From Salinicola sp. (GTDB lineage: Bacteria > Pseudomonadota > Gammaproteobacteria > Pseudomonadales > Halomonadaceae), in contig NZNW01000065.1 in NCBI GenBank assembly GCA_002695065.1, positions 34,387 through 98,386 on the forward strand: a stretch of 64,000 bases of DNA. The letters run 5' to 3'. A program made the position numbers and the translations under genes. The notes beneath the pieces are model-generated. The model was not told where the DNA came from. It did no database searches and worked only from the letters and a program-made list of their open reading frames with translations. Positions 19,672-27,281 of this stretch are shown in pieces. Every line of letters begins with the position of its first letter. Within the stretch, counting starts at the first letter, position 1.

Positions 19672-21093
19672 ATGTCGAACGCTTCTCAACCCCCGGAGCT
19701 CGTGCGAGTCCTCGCACGGGCCGATGTCCTAGCCCTGGCTTTCGGCGCCATGATCGGTTGGGGCTGGATAGTCCTCACCGGTAGCGCCATCCTCGATGGC
19801 GGTAGCGTGGGCGCGATACTCGCTTTCGTCATCGGCGGCATCGCGGTGCTGCTGGTGGGGCTGACCTATGCCGAGCTGGCGTCGGCGATGCCCCAGGTCG
19901 GCGGCGAGCATGTCTACAGCTATCGCGCGCTCGGCCATTTCGCCTCGTTCGTCTGCACCTGGAGCATCGTGCTGGGGTACGTCAGCGTGGCGTCGTTCGA
20001 GGCGGTGGCGCTGCCGACGGTCGTCGAGCACCTGTTCCCCGGCTATGCCGTGGGCGACCTGTGGACCGTCGCCGGCTGGGACGTCAAGGCGACCTGGGTC
20101 GCGGTGGGCGTGCTCGGTTCGCTGGTGATGATGGCCGTCAACTACGTGGGGATCTCCACCGCTGCGCTGCTGCAGAAGGTCGTCACCGGGCTGATCCTGG
20201 TGGCGGGGGTGATGTTCGTGACCGGATCGCTGTTCACCGGCGACGGCGGCAACATGCAGCCGCTGTTCGCCAGCGGTGAACACGGCGCCGTCGGCGGCAT
20301 CGTGGCGGTACTGGTGCTGGTCCCGTTCCTGTTCGTCGGTTTCGACGTGATTCCCCAGGCGGCCGAAGAGATCAACCTGCCATTCCGCGATATCGGCAAG
20401 GTGCTGGTGCTCTCGGTCATCATGGCGGTGTGCTGGTATACCCTGATCATTCTCGGCACCAGCCTGATGCTCGACAACGAGGCGCTGCAGGGCAGCTCGC
20501 TCAGCGTCCCGGACGCGATGACGGCGGTGTTCGATGGGGCCTGGGCGGGCAATCTGATGGTGCTGGCGGGCATCGCCGGGATCATCACCAGCTGGAACGC
20601 GTTCTACATCGGCGGTTCGCGGGCGATCTATGCCCTGGCGCATTCCGGCATGCTGCCCGCCTTCCTGGGCAAGCTGCATCCACGCTACAAGACCCCCACC
20701 AACGCGATCATCCTGATCGGCGTGCTCTCCACCGCGGCGCCTTTCTTCGGACGTCCGGCGCTGGTCTGGCTGGTCGATGCCGGCGGCCTGGGCATCGTGC
20801 TCGCCTATCTGTTCGTGGCGCTGTCGTTCGTCATCCTGCGCTATCGCGAACCCGACATGCCGCGCCCCTATCATGTCGGTGCCGGCAAGCTGGTCGGTGT
20901 GCTGGCGGTGCTGCTGTCACTGGGCATGACCTGTCTCTACCTGCCCGGCAGCCCGTCGGCGCTGACTTCCATCGAGTGGTCCATCTTCGGCGGCTGGATG
21001 ATCGCCGGATTGGCACTGTACGGATGGGCCCGGCGGCACTACGGTCGAGAGATGGGCGATCGCCTCATTCGGGCAGCCTACGATAAAGCCTGA
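19672..21093 (+). CDS. APC-family amino acid permease
   Basis: A 473-residue inner-membrane transporter with about 12 hydrophobic segments. The first helix has the APC substrate-site motif LALAFGAMIGWGWIVLTGSA; TM3-TM6 motifs such as GFDVIPQAAEEINLP are also typical. The substrate is not determined by sequence; clustering with gabT and a MocR regulator suggests GABA, beta-alanine, putrescine or a related amine. It lies 91 bases upstream of gabT and probably forms an operon with it. Confidence 0.85.
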   Translation: MSNASQPPELVRVLARADVLALAFGAMIGWGWIVLTGSAILDGGSVGAILAFVIGGIAVLLVGLTYAELASAMPQVGGEHVYSYRALGHFASFVCTWSIVLGYVSVASFEAVALPTVVEHLFPGYAVGDLWTVAGWDVKATWVAVGVLGSLVMMAVNYVGISTAALLQKVVTGLILVAGVMFVTGSLFTGDGGNMQPLFASGEHGAVGGIVAVLVLVPFLFVGFDVIPQAAEEINLPFRDIGKVLVLSVIMAVCWYTLIILGTSLMLDNEALQGSSLSVPDAMTAVFDGAWAGNLMVLAGIAGIITSWNAFYIGGSRAIYALAHSGMLPAFLGKLHPRYKTPTNAIILIGVLSTAAPFFGRPALVWLVDAGGLGIVLAYLFVALSFVILRYREPDMPRPYHVGAGKLVGVLAVLLSLGMTCLYLPGSPSALTSIEWSIFGGWMIAGLALYGWARRHYGREMGDRLIRAAYDKA

Positions 21094-21184
21094 TCCCGAT
21101 TTCATGGCGCGCCGCCTGCCGAAACCGACGACGACGCGCGATTCACGTTAGCGGCACCCGATGCCGTGTCAGGAGGAGTGTTCC

Positions 21185-22477
21185 ATGGCTAATGCATCCA
21201 TGACCAATGCAGAACTCAACGAACTCAAGCAGCGCTACGTGGCCAGCGGTGCGGCCAGCCCGGCGGTCGAGTTCGCCGCGCGGGCGGAGAACGCCGAGCT
21301 CTGGGACGAGGATGGCAAGCGCTTCATCGATTTCGCCGGCGGTATCGGCGTGCTCAACATCGGTCACCGCCACCCCAAGGTGGTCGAGGCGGTCAAGGCC
21401 CAGCTCGACAAGGTGATGCACACCTGCCAGACGGTCATGCCCTACGAGGGCTACGTGCGGGTGGCGCAGAAGCTCAGCGAGGTGACGCCGGTGCGCGGCC
21501 ACGCCAAGGTGATGCTGGCCAACTCCGGTGCCGAGGCGCTGGAAAATGCGGTCAAGGTGGCCCGTGCCGCCACCGGGCGCTCCAGCGTGATCTGTTTCAC
21601 CGGCGGCTATCACGGCCGCACCTTCATGACCATGGCGATGAACGGCAAGGTCGCACCGTACCGCACCGACTTCGGCCCCATGCCCGGTCAGGTCTATCGT
21701 GCGCCCTACCCGGTGCCCTCCATCGGGGTCAGCGAGGAAGAGGCCCTGCGCCATCTCAAGATGACGCTGAAGACCGATGCCAACCCCAGTGACACCGCGG
21801 CGATCGTGATCGAGCCGGTGCTGGGTGAGGGCGGTTTCCATGCGGCGCCGGCAAGCTTCCTGAAAGCGCTTCGCGAGATCTGCGACGAGCACGGCATCCT
21901 GCTGATCGTCGACGAAGTGCAGTCCGGCTTCGGGCGAACCGGCAAGCTGTTTGCCATCGAGCACAGCGGCGTCGAACCGGACATCATCACCATGGCCAAG
22001 AGCATGGCCGACGGCATGCCGATCTCGGCGGTGGTGGGAACCGACAAGGTGATGGACGCCTCCGGCGGCAATTCGCTGGGCGGCACCTACACCGGTAGCC
22101 CCGTTTCCTGCGCCGCGGTACTGGCCGTGCTGGAGGTGTTCGAGGAAGAGCGCATCCTGGAAAAGAGCCAGGCGCTGGGCGAGAAGCTCCGGGTGCGCTT
22201 CGACAAGTGGCAGCAGGATTACGCTGGCGTCGCCAACGTGCGCAACCTGGGCGCCATGGCGGCCTTCGATCTGGTCACCGACAAGAAGAGCGGCGTGCCC
22301 AATGCCGAGCTGGCGGGCAAGCTCTGCAAGACCGCTCGCGAGCGCGGCCTGATCCTGCTCTCCTGTGGCCTCTATGCCAACACCATCCGTTTCCTGATGC
22401 CGGTCACCATCAGCGACGAAGTGCTGGAGGAGGGTCTCGACCTGATCGAAGCGATGCTGAGCGAATTCGGCGCCTGA
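21185..22477 (+). CDS. gabT: 4-aminobutyrate transaminase-type class III aminotransferase
   Basis: A 430-residue PLP enzyme of the omega-amino acid transaminase family, converting GABA plus 2-oxoglutarate to succinate semialdehyde plus glutamate. Seen: FIDFAGGIGVLNIGHRHPKV, MLANSGAEALENAVK, the FTGGYHGRTFMTMAMNGKV motif, LLIVDEVQSGFGRTGKLFA with the cofactor-binding Asp, and the PLP lysine in TMAKSMADGMPISA near residue 270. AGGAGG (21171-21176) is 8 bases before the ATG. No gabD neighbour is present; the aldehyde dehydrogenase at 24919 is of a different subgroup. Exact substrate preference is inferred. A strong terminator follows. Confidence 0.87.
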   Translation: MANASMTNAELNELKQRYVASGAASPAVEFAARAENAELWDEDGKRFIDFAGGIGVLNIGHRHPKVVEAVKAQLDKVMHTCQTVMPYEGYVRVAQKLSEVTPVRGHAKVMLANSGAEALENAVKVARAATGRSSVICFTGGYHGRTFMTMAMNGKVAPYRTDFGPMPGQVYRAPYPVPSIGVSEEEALRHLKMTLKTDANPSDTAAIVIEPVLGEGGFHAAPASFLKALREICDEHGILLIVDEVQSGFGRTGKLFAIEHSGVEPDIITMAKSMADGMPISAVVGTDKVMDASGGNSLGGTYTGSPVSCAAVLAVLEVFEEERILEKSQALGEKLRVRFDKWQQDYAGVANVRNLGAMAAFDLVTDKKSGVPNAELAGKLCKTARERGLILLSCGLYANTIRFLMPVTISDEVLEEGLDLIEAMLSEFGA

Positions 22478-22523
22478 GCTGAATGATCCCTGCCCCGCGG
22501 GGCGGGGCGGATACGCCGAAAAG

Positions 22524-22563
22524 AAGCCGACGCTGCGGTTGCAGCGTCGGCTTTTTCGTTTTT
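22524..22563 (+). terminator. Rho-independent terminator after gabT
   Basis: AAGCCGACGCTGC (22524-22536), GGTT loop, GCAGCGTCGGCTT (22541-22553), then a T-rich tract to about 22563. A perfect 13-base stem with T run; it also has A residues on the other side and may serve the convergent acetyltransferase gene. Confidence 0.92.
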
Positions 22564-22584
22564 CGCTTCCATTGAAGTTAGTGC

Positions 22585-23058
22585 TTACTTACGATTCGCG
22601 TCGGCCAATCGCTGCATATCGATATGGGGGATGCCGTCCTCCACATAGATCTCGCCGACCGGCTCGAACCCGTGACGACCGTAGTAGGCTTGTAGATGTG
22701 CCTGGGCGGATAGCCGGGCGTGGCGACCCGGCCACAGCGATTCGATTCGCGTCAGCGCGGCTCGCAGCAGGTCGTGGCCCAGGCCGCCACCGCGGTGGGC
22801 GGGGTGGATGACGACGCGACCGATGGAGACCGCTTGGTTGACTGGATCGGGTGCCAGCAGGCGCAGGGTGGCCGCGAGCCGACCCGCCGCCAGGACCTGC
22901 AAGTGGTGCGTCGATGCCGCCAGATCGTGGCCGTCCAGCTCCTGATAGGCGCACTGCTGTTCGACCACGAACACGGCCTCGCGCAGCGACAGCAGGGTGT
23001 ACAGCCTGGCAGGGTCCAGCTTCGGCCCGGTCTGCCATATCCACTCGTATGATGTCAT
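22585..23058 (-). CDS. GNAT N-acetyltransferase, ElaA family
   Basis: A 157-residue acetyltransferase. The start MTSYEWIWQTGPKLDPARLY and LREAVFVVEQQCAYQELDGHD are characteristic of ElaA proteins; the acetyl-CoA site appears as IGRVVIHPAHRGGGLGHDLL, followed by LSAQAHLQAYYGRHGF. The substrate is unknown. Start at the MTSYEW methionine follows the family; a longer frame extends upstream but overlaps the divergent gene's control region. Convergent with gabT and divergent from the dehydratase gene. Confidence 0.85.
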   Translation of the reverse strand: MTSYEWIWQTGPKLDPARLYTLLSLREAVFVVEQQCAYQELDGHDLAASTHHLQVLAAGRLAATLRLLAPDPVNQAVSIGRVVIHPAHRGGGLGHDLLRAALTRIESLWPGRHARLSAQAHLQAYYGRHGFEPVGEIYVEDGIPHIDMQRLADANRK

Positions 23059-23167
23059 CTGTCCCTTTCCTCGCGGCCGTTCAGCCATCATGATCGATGG
23101 CACTTCGGCTGGCATATTACGCAGCGTGCCACGGAATGTCAGTGGCGACGGCGACAGGAGAGAGGGC

Positions 23168-24142
23168 ATGAGCAACCTGGCGATCGATTACGACGATGTG
23201 GTGGCGGCACACCGGCGGCTGGCGGGCGTCGCCCACCACACCCCCGTGCTGCGTTCGACGACGGCCGATGAGCGCAGCGGCGCATCGCTTCATTTCAAGG
23301 CGGAACATCTCCAGCGCATCGGCGCCTTCAAGTTTCGTGGTGGCTACAATGCCATCAGCCAGTTCGACCGCGACCAGAAGGCGGCGGGGGTGATCGCCTT
23401 CTCCTCGGGCAACCATGCCCAGGCGATTGCGCTCTCGGCCAGGCTGCACGGCATTCGCGCGGTCATCGTGATGCCGGAGGACGCACCCGCGATCAAGATC
23501 GCGGCCACGCGGGGCTACGGTGCCGAAGTGGTGCTCTATGATCGCTATACCCAGGATCGCGAGGCGCTGGGCCGGGAACTGGCCGAGGCCGAGGGCTTGA
23601 CGCTGATCCCGCCGTTCAACCACCCCCATGTGATGGCAGGGCAGGGAACCGCCGCCAAGGAGCTGTTCGATGATGTCGGTGAGCTGGATACGTTGATCGT
23701 GCCGCTGGGCGGCGGCGGGCTGTTGTCCGGCTGTGCCACGGTCGCCAGGGCGCGCTATCCGAGCTGCCGGATCATCGGGGTCGAGCCGGAAGCCGGCAAC
23801 GACGCCCAGCGAAGCCTGGCCCGTGGCGAGATCGTCTCGATTGCCACCCCGCGCACCATCGCCGATGGCGCCCAGACCCAGGCGCTGGGCAGCCTGACGT
23901 TCCCGGTGCTGCAGCAGTGCGTCGACGAGATCGTCACCGTCACCGACGCCGAGCTGGTCGACACGATGGACTTCCTGGCCGGTCGCATGAAACAGTTCGT
24001 CGAGCCGACCGGCTGCCTGGCGGCTGCGGCGGCCTTCGGTGGCCGGATGCGGATAGCGGGTCAGCGTGTCGGGATCGTGCTCTCCGGAGGCAACATCGAT
24101 CTGCACCGGTTCGCTGAGCTGATTCCGTCGGCCCGCCACTAG
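23168..24142 (+). CDS. PLP-dependent threonine/serine (or 3-hydroxyaspartate) dehydratase
   Basis: A 324-residue fold-type II PLP enzyme, shorter than biosynthetic IlvA because it lacks the regulatory domain. PLP-lysine motif GAFKFRGGYNA, SSGNHAQAIALSA, the phosphate-binding GGGGLLSGCA, and SGGNIDLHRF at the C-terminus are seen. This size and motif set is shared by catabolic threonine/serine dehydratases, serine racemases, threo-3-hydroxyaspartate ammonia-lyases and the ectoine-pathway EutB, which cannot be told apart by eye. No ectoine-utilisation genes surround it. Repeat copy A begins three bases after the stop. Confidence 0.82.
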   Translation: MSNLAIDYDDVVAAHRRLAGVAHHTPVLRSTTADERSGASLHFKAEHLQRIGAFKFRGGYNAISQFDRDQKAAGVIAFSSGNHAQAIALSARLHGIRAVIVMPEDAPAIKIAATRGYGAEVVLYDRYTQDREALGRELAEAEGLTLIPPFNHPHVMAGQGTAAKELFDDVGELDTLIVPLGGGGLLSGCATVARARYPSCRIIGVEPEAGNDAQRSLARGEIVSIATPRTIADGAQTQALGSLTFPVLQQCVDEIVTVTDAELVDTMDFLAGRMKQFVEPTGCLAAAAAFGGRMRIAGQRVGIVLSGGNIDLHRFAELIPSARH

Positions 24143-24144
24143 AC

Positions 24145-24309
24145 TTTGTACGAAAACTAGCTGCGCTCGGCAATACGGCGTTAAAAATCGGCTGGAACGC
24201 CAGCCCGGTCAAAATGCTCATTTACACCCCGTAAACTGGTTCGCCAGCCCGGTCCGTTTTCGCCGATTTTTGCCTTGTCTTGCCTTCGCTCGCTGACTTT
24301 TCGTACAAA
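24145..24309. repeat. Palindromic repeat, copy A (165 bases)
   Basis: Bounded by TTTGTACGAAAA (24145-24156) and its exact inverted copy TTTTCGTACAAA (24298-24309). The two halves are imperfectly complementary over most of their length, and the centre is TTTACACCCCGTAAA (small stem TTTAC/GTAAA). Compared with copy B it has two extra blocks, each containing CGCCAGCCCGGT, one in each arm. It fills the gap between two convergent genes, so it can act as a shared terminator and resembles a non-autonomous miniature element. Confidence 0.85.
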
Positions 24310-24334
24310 CCCTAATCCGTCTGTCCGGGGCGAA

Positions 24335-24643
24335 TCAAAGTTGCGGCGAAAGCTCTCGCAACAGCGATCGGGTGATCTCCTGCCACTCGTCATCGAGACT
24401 CTGGTCCGGCACCTGGCGCCCCGCCTGCCGATACCAGTAACCGGCGTTGGCGACATCGCCTTCCCAGCGGTGAAGATAGGCGTGCACCCAGGCTGCGCGG
24501 GAGCCGGAGGCGGAGTCCACCTGATCGTGTGCCTTGGACCACTCGGACTTGCCGGCCCACCACAGGGCGCGAAGCTCGCGACCCAGATCGGGGGGTGGGG
24601 ACGGTCGATCGAGACTGCCCAGGAAGGTCGTCATGTTGGTCAT
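24335..24643 (-). CDS. Conserved hypothetical protein, 102 residues
   Basis: A soluble-looking protein starting MTNMTTFLGSLDRPSPPPDL. The segment ALWWAGKSEWSKAHDQVD followed by AWVHAYLHRWEGDVANAGYW and YRQAGR resembles a widespread uncharacterised family of small alpha-helical, TPR-like proteins with the same AHxxV...WVHAYLHRxEGDxxNAxYWYRxAGR pattern. No catalytic motif is evident and no function is assigned. GAGG lies about 8 bases before the ATG. It converges with the dehydratase gene across repeat copy A. Confidence 0.75.
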   Translation of the reverse strand: MTNMTTFLGSLDRPSPPPDLGRELRALWWAGKSEWSKAHDQVDSASGSRAAWVHAYLHRWEGDVANAGYWYRQAGRQVPDQSLDDEWQEITRSLLRELSPQL

Positions 24644-24918
24644 GGCGTGTCCTCGCTTTAGCCTGTCCGTGTATCTCACTGTAATCGAGCGAAGATCGGC
24701 CCGATACAACGTGGATCAAGCCGGCGCCCGCGAACCGGACGTATCGAAGGGGCTCGTCGGTGCGCCGGAGGGGCTGCCGATCGTCGCGAACGGAAGGTGG
24801 GAGGACGCCAGGCAGGGGCGGGAAGGCGGCGGAACGAGCGCGACGAGATCATCGGGTTCGTCGTCTGTCCAGCCAATGGCTCCGGGGCCCTTGCGGACCC
24901 CGGAACCCGTCGGTCGAT

Positions 24919-26439
24919 CTAGAAGAAACCCATGGGGTTGATGTCGTAGCTGATCAGCAGGTTCTTGGTCTGCTGATAGTGCTCCAACGCCATCTTGTGG
25001 GTTTCCCGACCCACACCGGACTTCTTGTAGCCGCCGAAGGCGGCGTGGGCCGGATACTGGTGGTAGCAGTTGGTCCAGACGCGACCGGCCTGGATGCCGC
25101 GGCCCATGCGATAGGCGCGGTTGATATCGCGGGTCCAGACACCGGCGCCCAGTCCGAATTCGGTGTCGTTGGCAATGGCCAGGGCTTCTTCCTCGTCCTT
25201 GAAGGTCGTGACCGAGACCACCGGGCCGAAGATCTCCTCCTGGAACACGCGCATCTTGTTGTTGCCCTTCAGCAGCGTGGGCTGGATGTAGTAACCCCGG
25301 GAGAGATCGTCGCCCAGCGATTCCCGCTCGCCGCCGGACAGGAACTCCGCACCTTCATCCCGCGCCACGTCCATGTAGGACATGATCTTGTCGAACTGCT
25401 CCTGCGAAGCCTGGGCGCCGACCTGAGTCTCGGTATCGAGGGGGTGGCCGCGCTTGATCTTCTTGACCCGCTCGAGGACCTTGGCCATGAACTCGTCGTA
25501 GATGCTCTCCTGGACCAGGGCGCGGGAAGGGCAGGTGCAGACCTCGCCCTGGTTGAGGAAGCCCATCACCAGGCCTTCGGCGCACTTGTCGATGAACGCC
25601 GGTTCGGCGGACATGACATCCTCGAAGTAGATGTTCGGGGACTTGCCGCCCAGCTCCACCGTGGAGGGGATGATGTTCTCGGCGGCACATTTCATGATGT
25701 GCGAGCCGATGGGCGTCGAGCCGGTGAAGGCGATCTTGGCGATACGCTTGCTGGTGGCCAGTGCCTGACCGGCTTCCTCGCCGTAGCCGTTGACGATATT
25801 GATGACGCCCTTCGGCAGGAGATCATGGATGATCTCGATGACCTTGAAGATCGAGACCGGGGTCTGCTCGGCGGGCTTGAGCACGACACAGTTGCCGGCG
25901 GCCAGCGCGGGTGCCAGCTTCCAGGTGGCCATCAGGATCGGGAAGTTCCAGGGAATGATCTGACCGACGACACCCAGGGGTTCGTGGAAGTGGTAGGAAG
26001 CCGTGTTGTCGTCGATCTCGGCGGTGGTCCCTTCCTGGGCCCGAATGCAGCCGGCGAAATAGCGGAAATGGTCGATCGCCAGCGGGATGTCGGCTGCCAG
26101 CGTCTCGCGCACGGCCTTGCCGTTGTCCCAGGTCTCGGCGACCGCCAGCATCTCCAGATTCTGCTCCATGCGGTCGGCGATCTTCAAAAGCAGCGTCGAG
26201 CGCTCCTGGACGGACGTCTTTCCCCAGGCCGGCGCGGCCTTGTGGGCGGCGTCCAGCGCAGTGTCGATATCCTTCTGGCTGGACCGGGCGACTTCACAGA
26301 AGACTTCCCCGGTAACCGGGGTGATGTTCTCGAAGTATCGCCCTTCGGCCGGCGGTATCCACTCACCGCCGATGTAGTTCTCGTACCGCTTCTCGAAGCC
26401 AACGATGGCATCGGATGTATTGGGGTTGGCGTAGCGCAT
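24919..26439 (-). CDS. NAD-dependent aldehyde dehydrogenase (ExaC/AldB type)
   Basis: A 506-residue aldehyde dehydrogenase that oxidises aldehydes such as acetaldehyde to acids. Start [20 protein letters not shown] is typical of the ExaC/AldB subgroup. Seen: [33 protein letters not shown] cofactor turn, catalytic Glu in [10 protein letters not shown] near residue 265, nucleophilic Cys in [14 protein letters not shown] near 301, and [10 protein letters not shown]. The C-terminus [19 protein letters not shown] is also characteristic of that group. A longer in-frame start (26487) is less likely. The 275-base gap on its 3' side shows no gene. Confidence 0.92.
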   Translation of the reverse strand: MRYANPNTSDAIVGFEKRYENYIGGEWIPPAEGRYFENITPVTGEVFCEVARSSQKDIDTALDAAHKAAPAWGKTSVQERSTLLLKIADRMEQNLEMLAVAETWDNGKAVRETLAADIPLAIDHFRYFAGCIRAQEGTTAEIDDNTASYHFHEPLGVVGQIIPWNFPILMATWKLAPALAAGNCVVLKPAEQTPVSIFKVIEIIHDLLPKGVINIVNGYGEEAGQALATSKRIAKIAFTGSTPIGSHIMKCAAENIIPSTVELGGKSPNIYFEDVMSAEPAFIDKCAEGLVMGFLNQGEVCTCPSRALVQESIYDEFMAKVLERVKKIKRGHPLDTETQVGAQASQEQFDKIMSYMDVARDEGAEFLSGGERESLGDDLSRGYYIQPTLLKGNNKMRVFQEEIFGPVVSVTTFKDEEEALAIANDTEFGLGAGVWTRDINRAYRMGRGIQAGRVWTNCYHQYPAHAAFGGYKKSGVGRETHKMALEHYQQTKNLLISYDINPMGFF

Positions 26440-26533
26440 GATGAGCGTCTCCGGTTGGTGGCAGCGACCTCTGGCTTTCCCTCCCAATCTGCGCTCTCCA
26501 CTACATTCATGCCATTACGCTTTAGGCGACTCT

Positions 26534-26554
26534 CGCCGCCCCCCGGAGGCGGCG
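26534..26554. repeat. GC-rich hairpin in divergent gap
   Basis: CGCCGCC (26534-26540) and GGCGGCG (26548-26554), 7-base loop, lie between the divergent aldehyde dehydrogenase and hypothetical genes. No T tract; significance unknown. Confidence 0.3.
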
Positions 26555-26641
26555 GTGGGTTCGACCAATGGCCAACGGTCAGGAAATACGCTGGTGGTAC
26601 CATGGACCGTGTGGTTCAGCGACCTAAAGGAGGGTCTGACC

Positions 26642-27040
26642 ATGTTCCAGACTCAGCAAGAGAATGCCCGGAATCGCCCGCTGACCGACGACAGCGGCTG
26701 CTGTCAGATGAGTTCGATCAACCTGCTGGACGATAGCGTCTCCACGCAGAAAGAGGTGCAGGACCGCAATGTGCTGCAGCTCTATTTGCTGACGGTCCAG
26801 GTGAGGGCACTGATGGACGTGGCCTGCCATCAGGGGCACGCCGAGTTCCTGACCGAGCGTCTACGCTTCCATACCGAGCAGCTGGAATCGCAGTTTTCCA
26901 ATCTGGTGAACAAGCACAAAGGCGCTTCGTACACCCGCCATTTCTATGTTCAGCAGCAGCAGCGCTTCGACGCCGAGATCGAGAAGCTCATCGGTGCGCT
27001 GGAGTCGCTGGGCGAGCAGTATCGCAAGAACCCCCAATAA
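26642..27040 (+). CDS. Unrecognised 132-residue protein
   Basis: I do not recognise a family. The protein begins MFQTQQENARNRPLTDDSGC and is followed by CQMSSINLLDDSVSTQKEVQ; the rest is highly helical and charged (LQLYLLTVQVRALMDVACHQ, LRFHTEQLESQFSNLV, FDAEIEKLIGALESLGEQY), consistent with a small coiled-coil or helical-bundle cytoplasmic protein. No signal peptide or membrane segment. A very strong ribosome-binding site, AAAGGAGG, stands before the ATG and suggests efficient expression. It stands alone between the divergent aldehyde dehydrogenase gene and the first parS pair. Confidence 0.72.
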   Translation: MFQTQQENARNRPLTDDSGCCQMSSINLLDDSVSTQKEVQDRNVLQLYLLTVQVRALMDVACHQGHAEFLTERLRFHTEQLESQFSNLVNKHKGASYTRHFYVQQQQRFDAEIEKLIGALESLGEQYRKNPQ

Positions 27041-27231
27041 GATCCTTCCCCCTGAAATCCGCCACGGTGAATGGAGTTCCGCCATGGCGGATTCCGTGTC
27101 GTGGCGGTCTGTGTCCACGAATCATCCATAGCGGCGCTGCGCGTGCGTCCAAGCCCTTGTATCGGCGGGCTATTCCCCGCCTTCGTCTTCCCTGGTGTCG
27201 AGTGGGTTGCTAGTTGCAAGCAGGGGGGGCG

Positions 27232-27247
27232 TGTTTCATGTGGAACA
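27232..27247. promoter_or_regulatory. parS: parS site (one mismatch)
   Basis: TGTTTCATGTGGAACA matches the ParB-binding consensus TGTTnCACGTGnAACA except for T in the central CACGTG. It is 12 bases from the next site. Confidence 0.75.
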
Positions 27248-27259
27248 TGTCGATGGCGA

Positions 27260-27275
27260 AGTTCCACGTGAAACA
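27260..27275. promoter_or_regulatory. parS: parS site (first base differs)
   Basis: AGTTCCACGTGAAACA carries the intact 14-base core of parS; only the outermost base differs from the consensus. It lies 6 bases from the asmA stop. Confidence 0.85.
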
Positions 27276-27281
27276 CTCATC

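Noticed and set aside
24145..24309. Copy A as a CRISPR array or tRNA-like gene
   Set aside because: No repeated spacer pattern and no cloverleaf; it is a single palindromic unit.
24760..26736. A 658-codon open frame opposite the aldehyde dehydrogenase gene
   Set aside because: Antisense shadow; the minus strand carries full aldehyde dehydrogenase motifs.
27041..27231. A small gene in the gap after the 132-residue protein
   Set aside because: Frames here lack ribosome-binding sites and family motifs.
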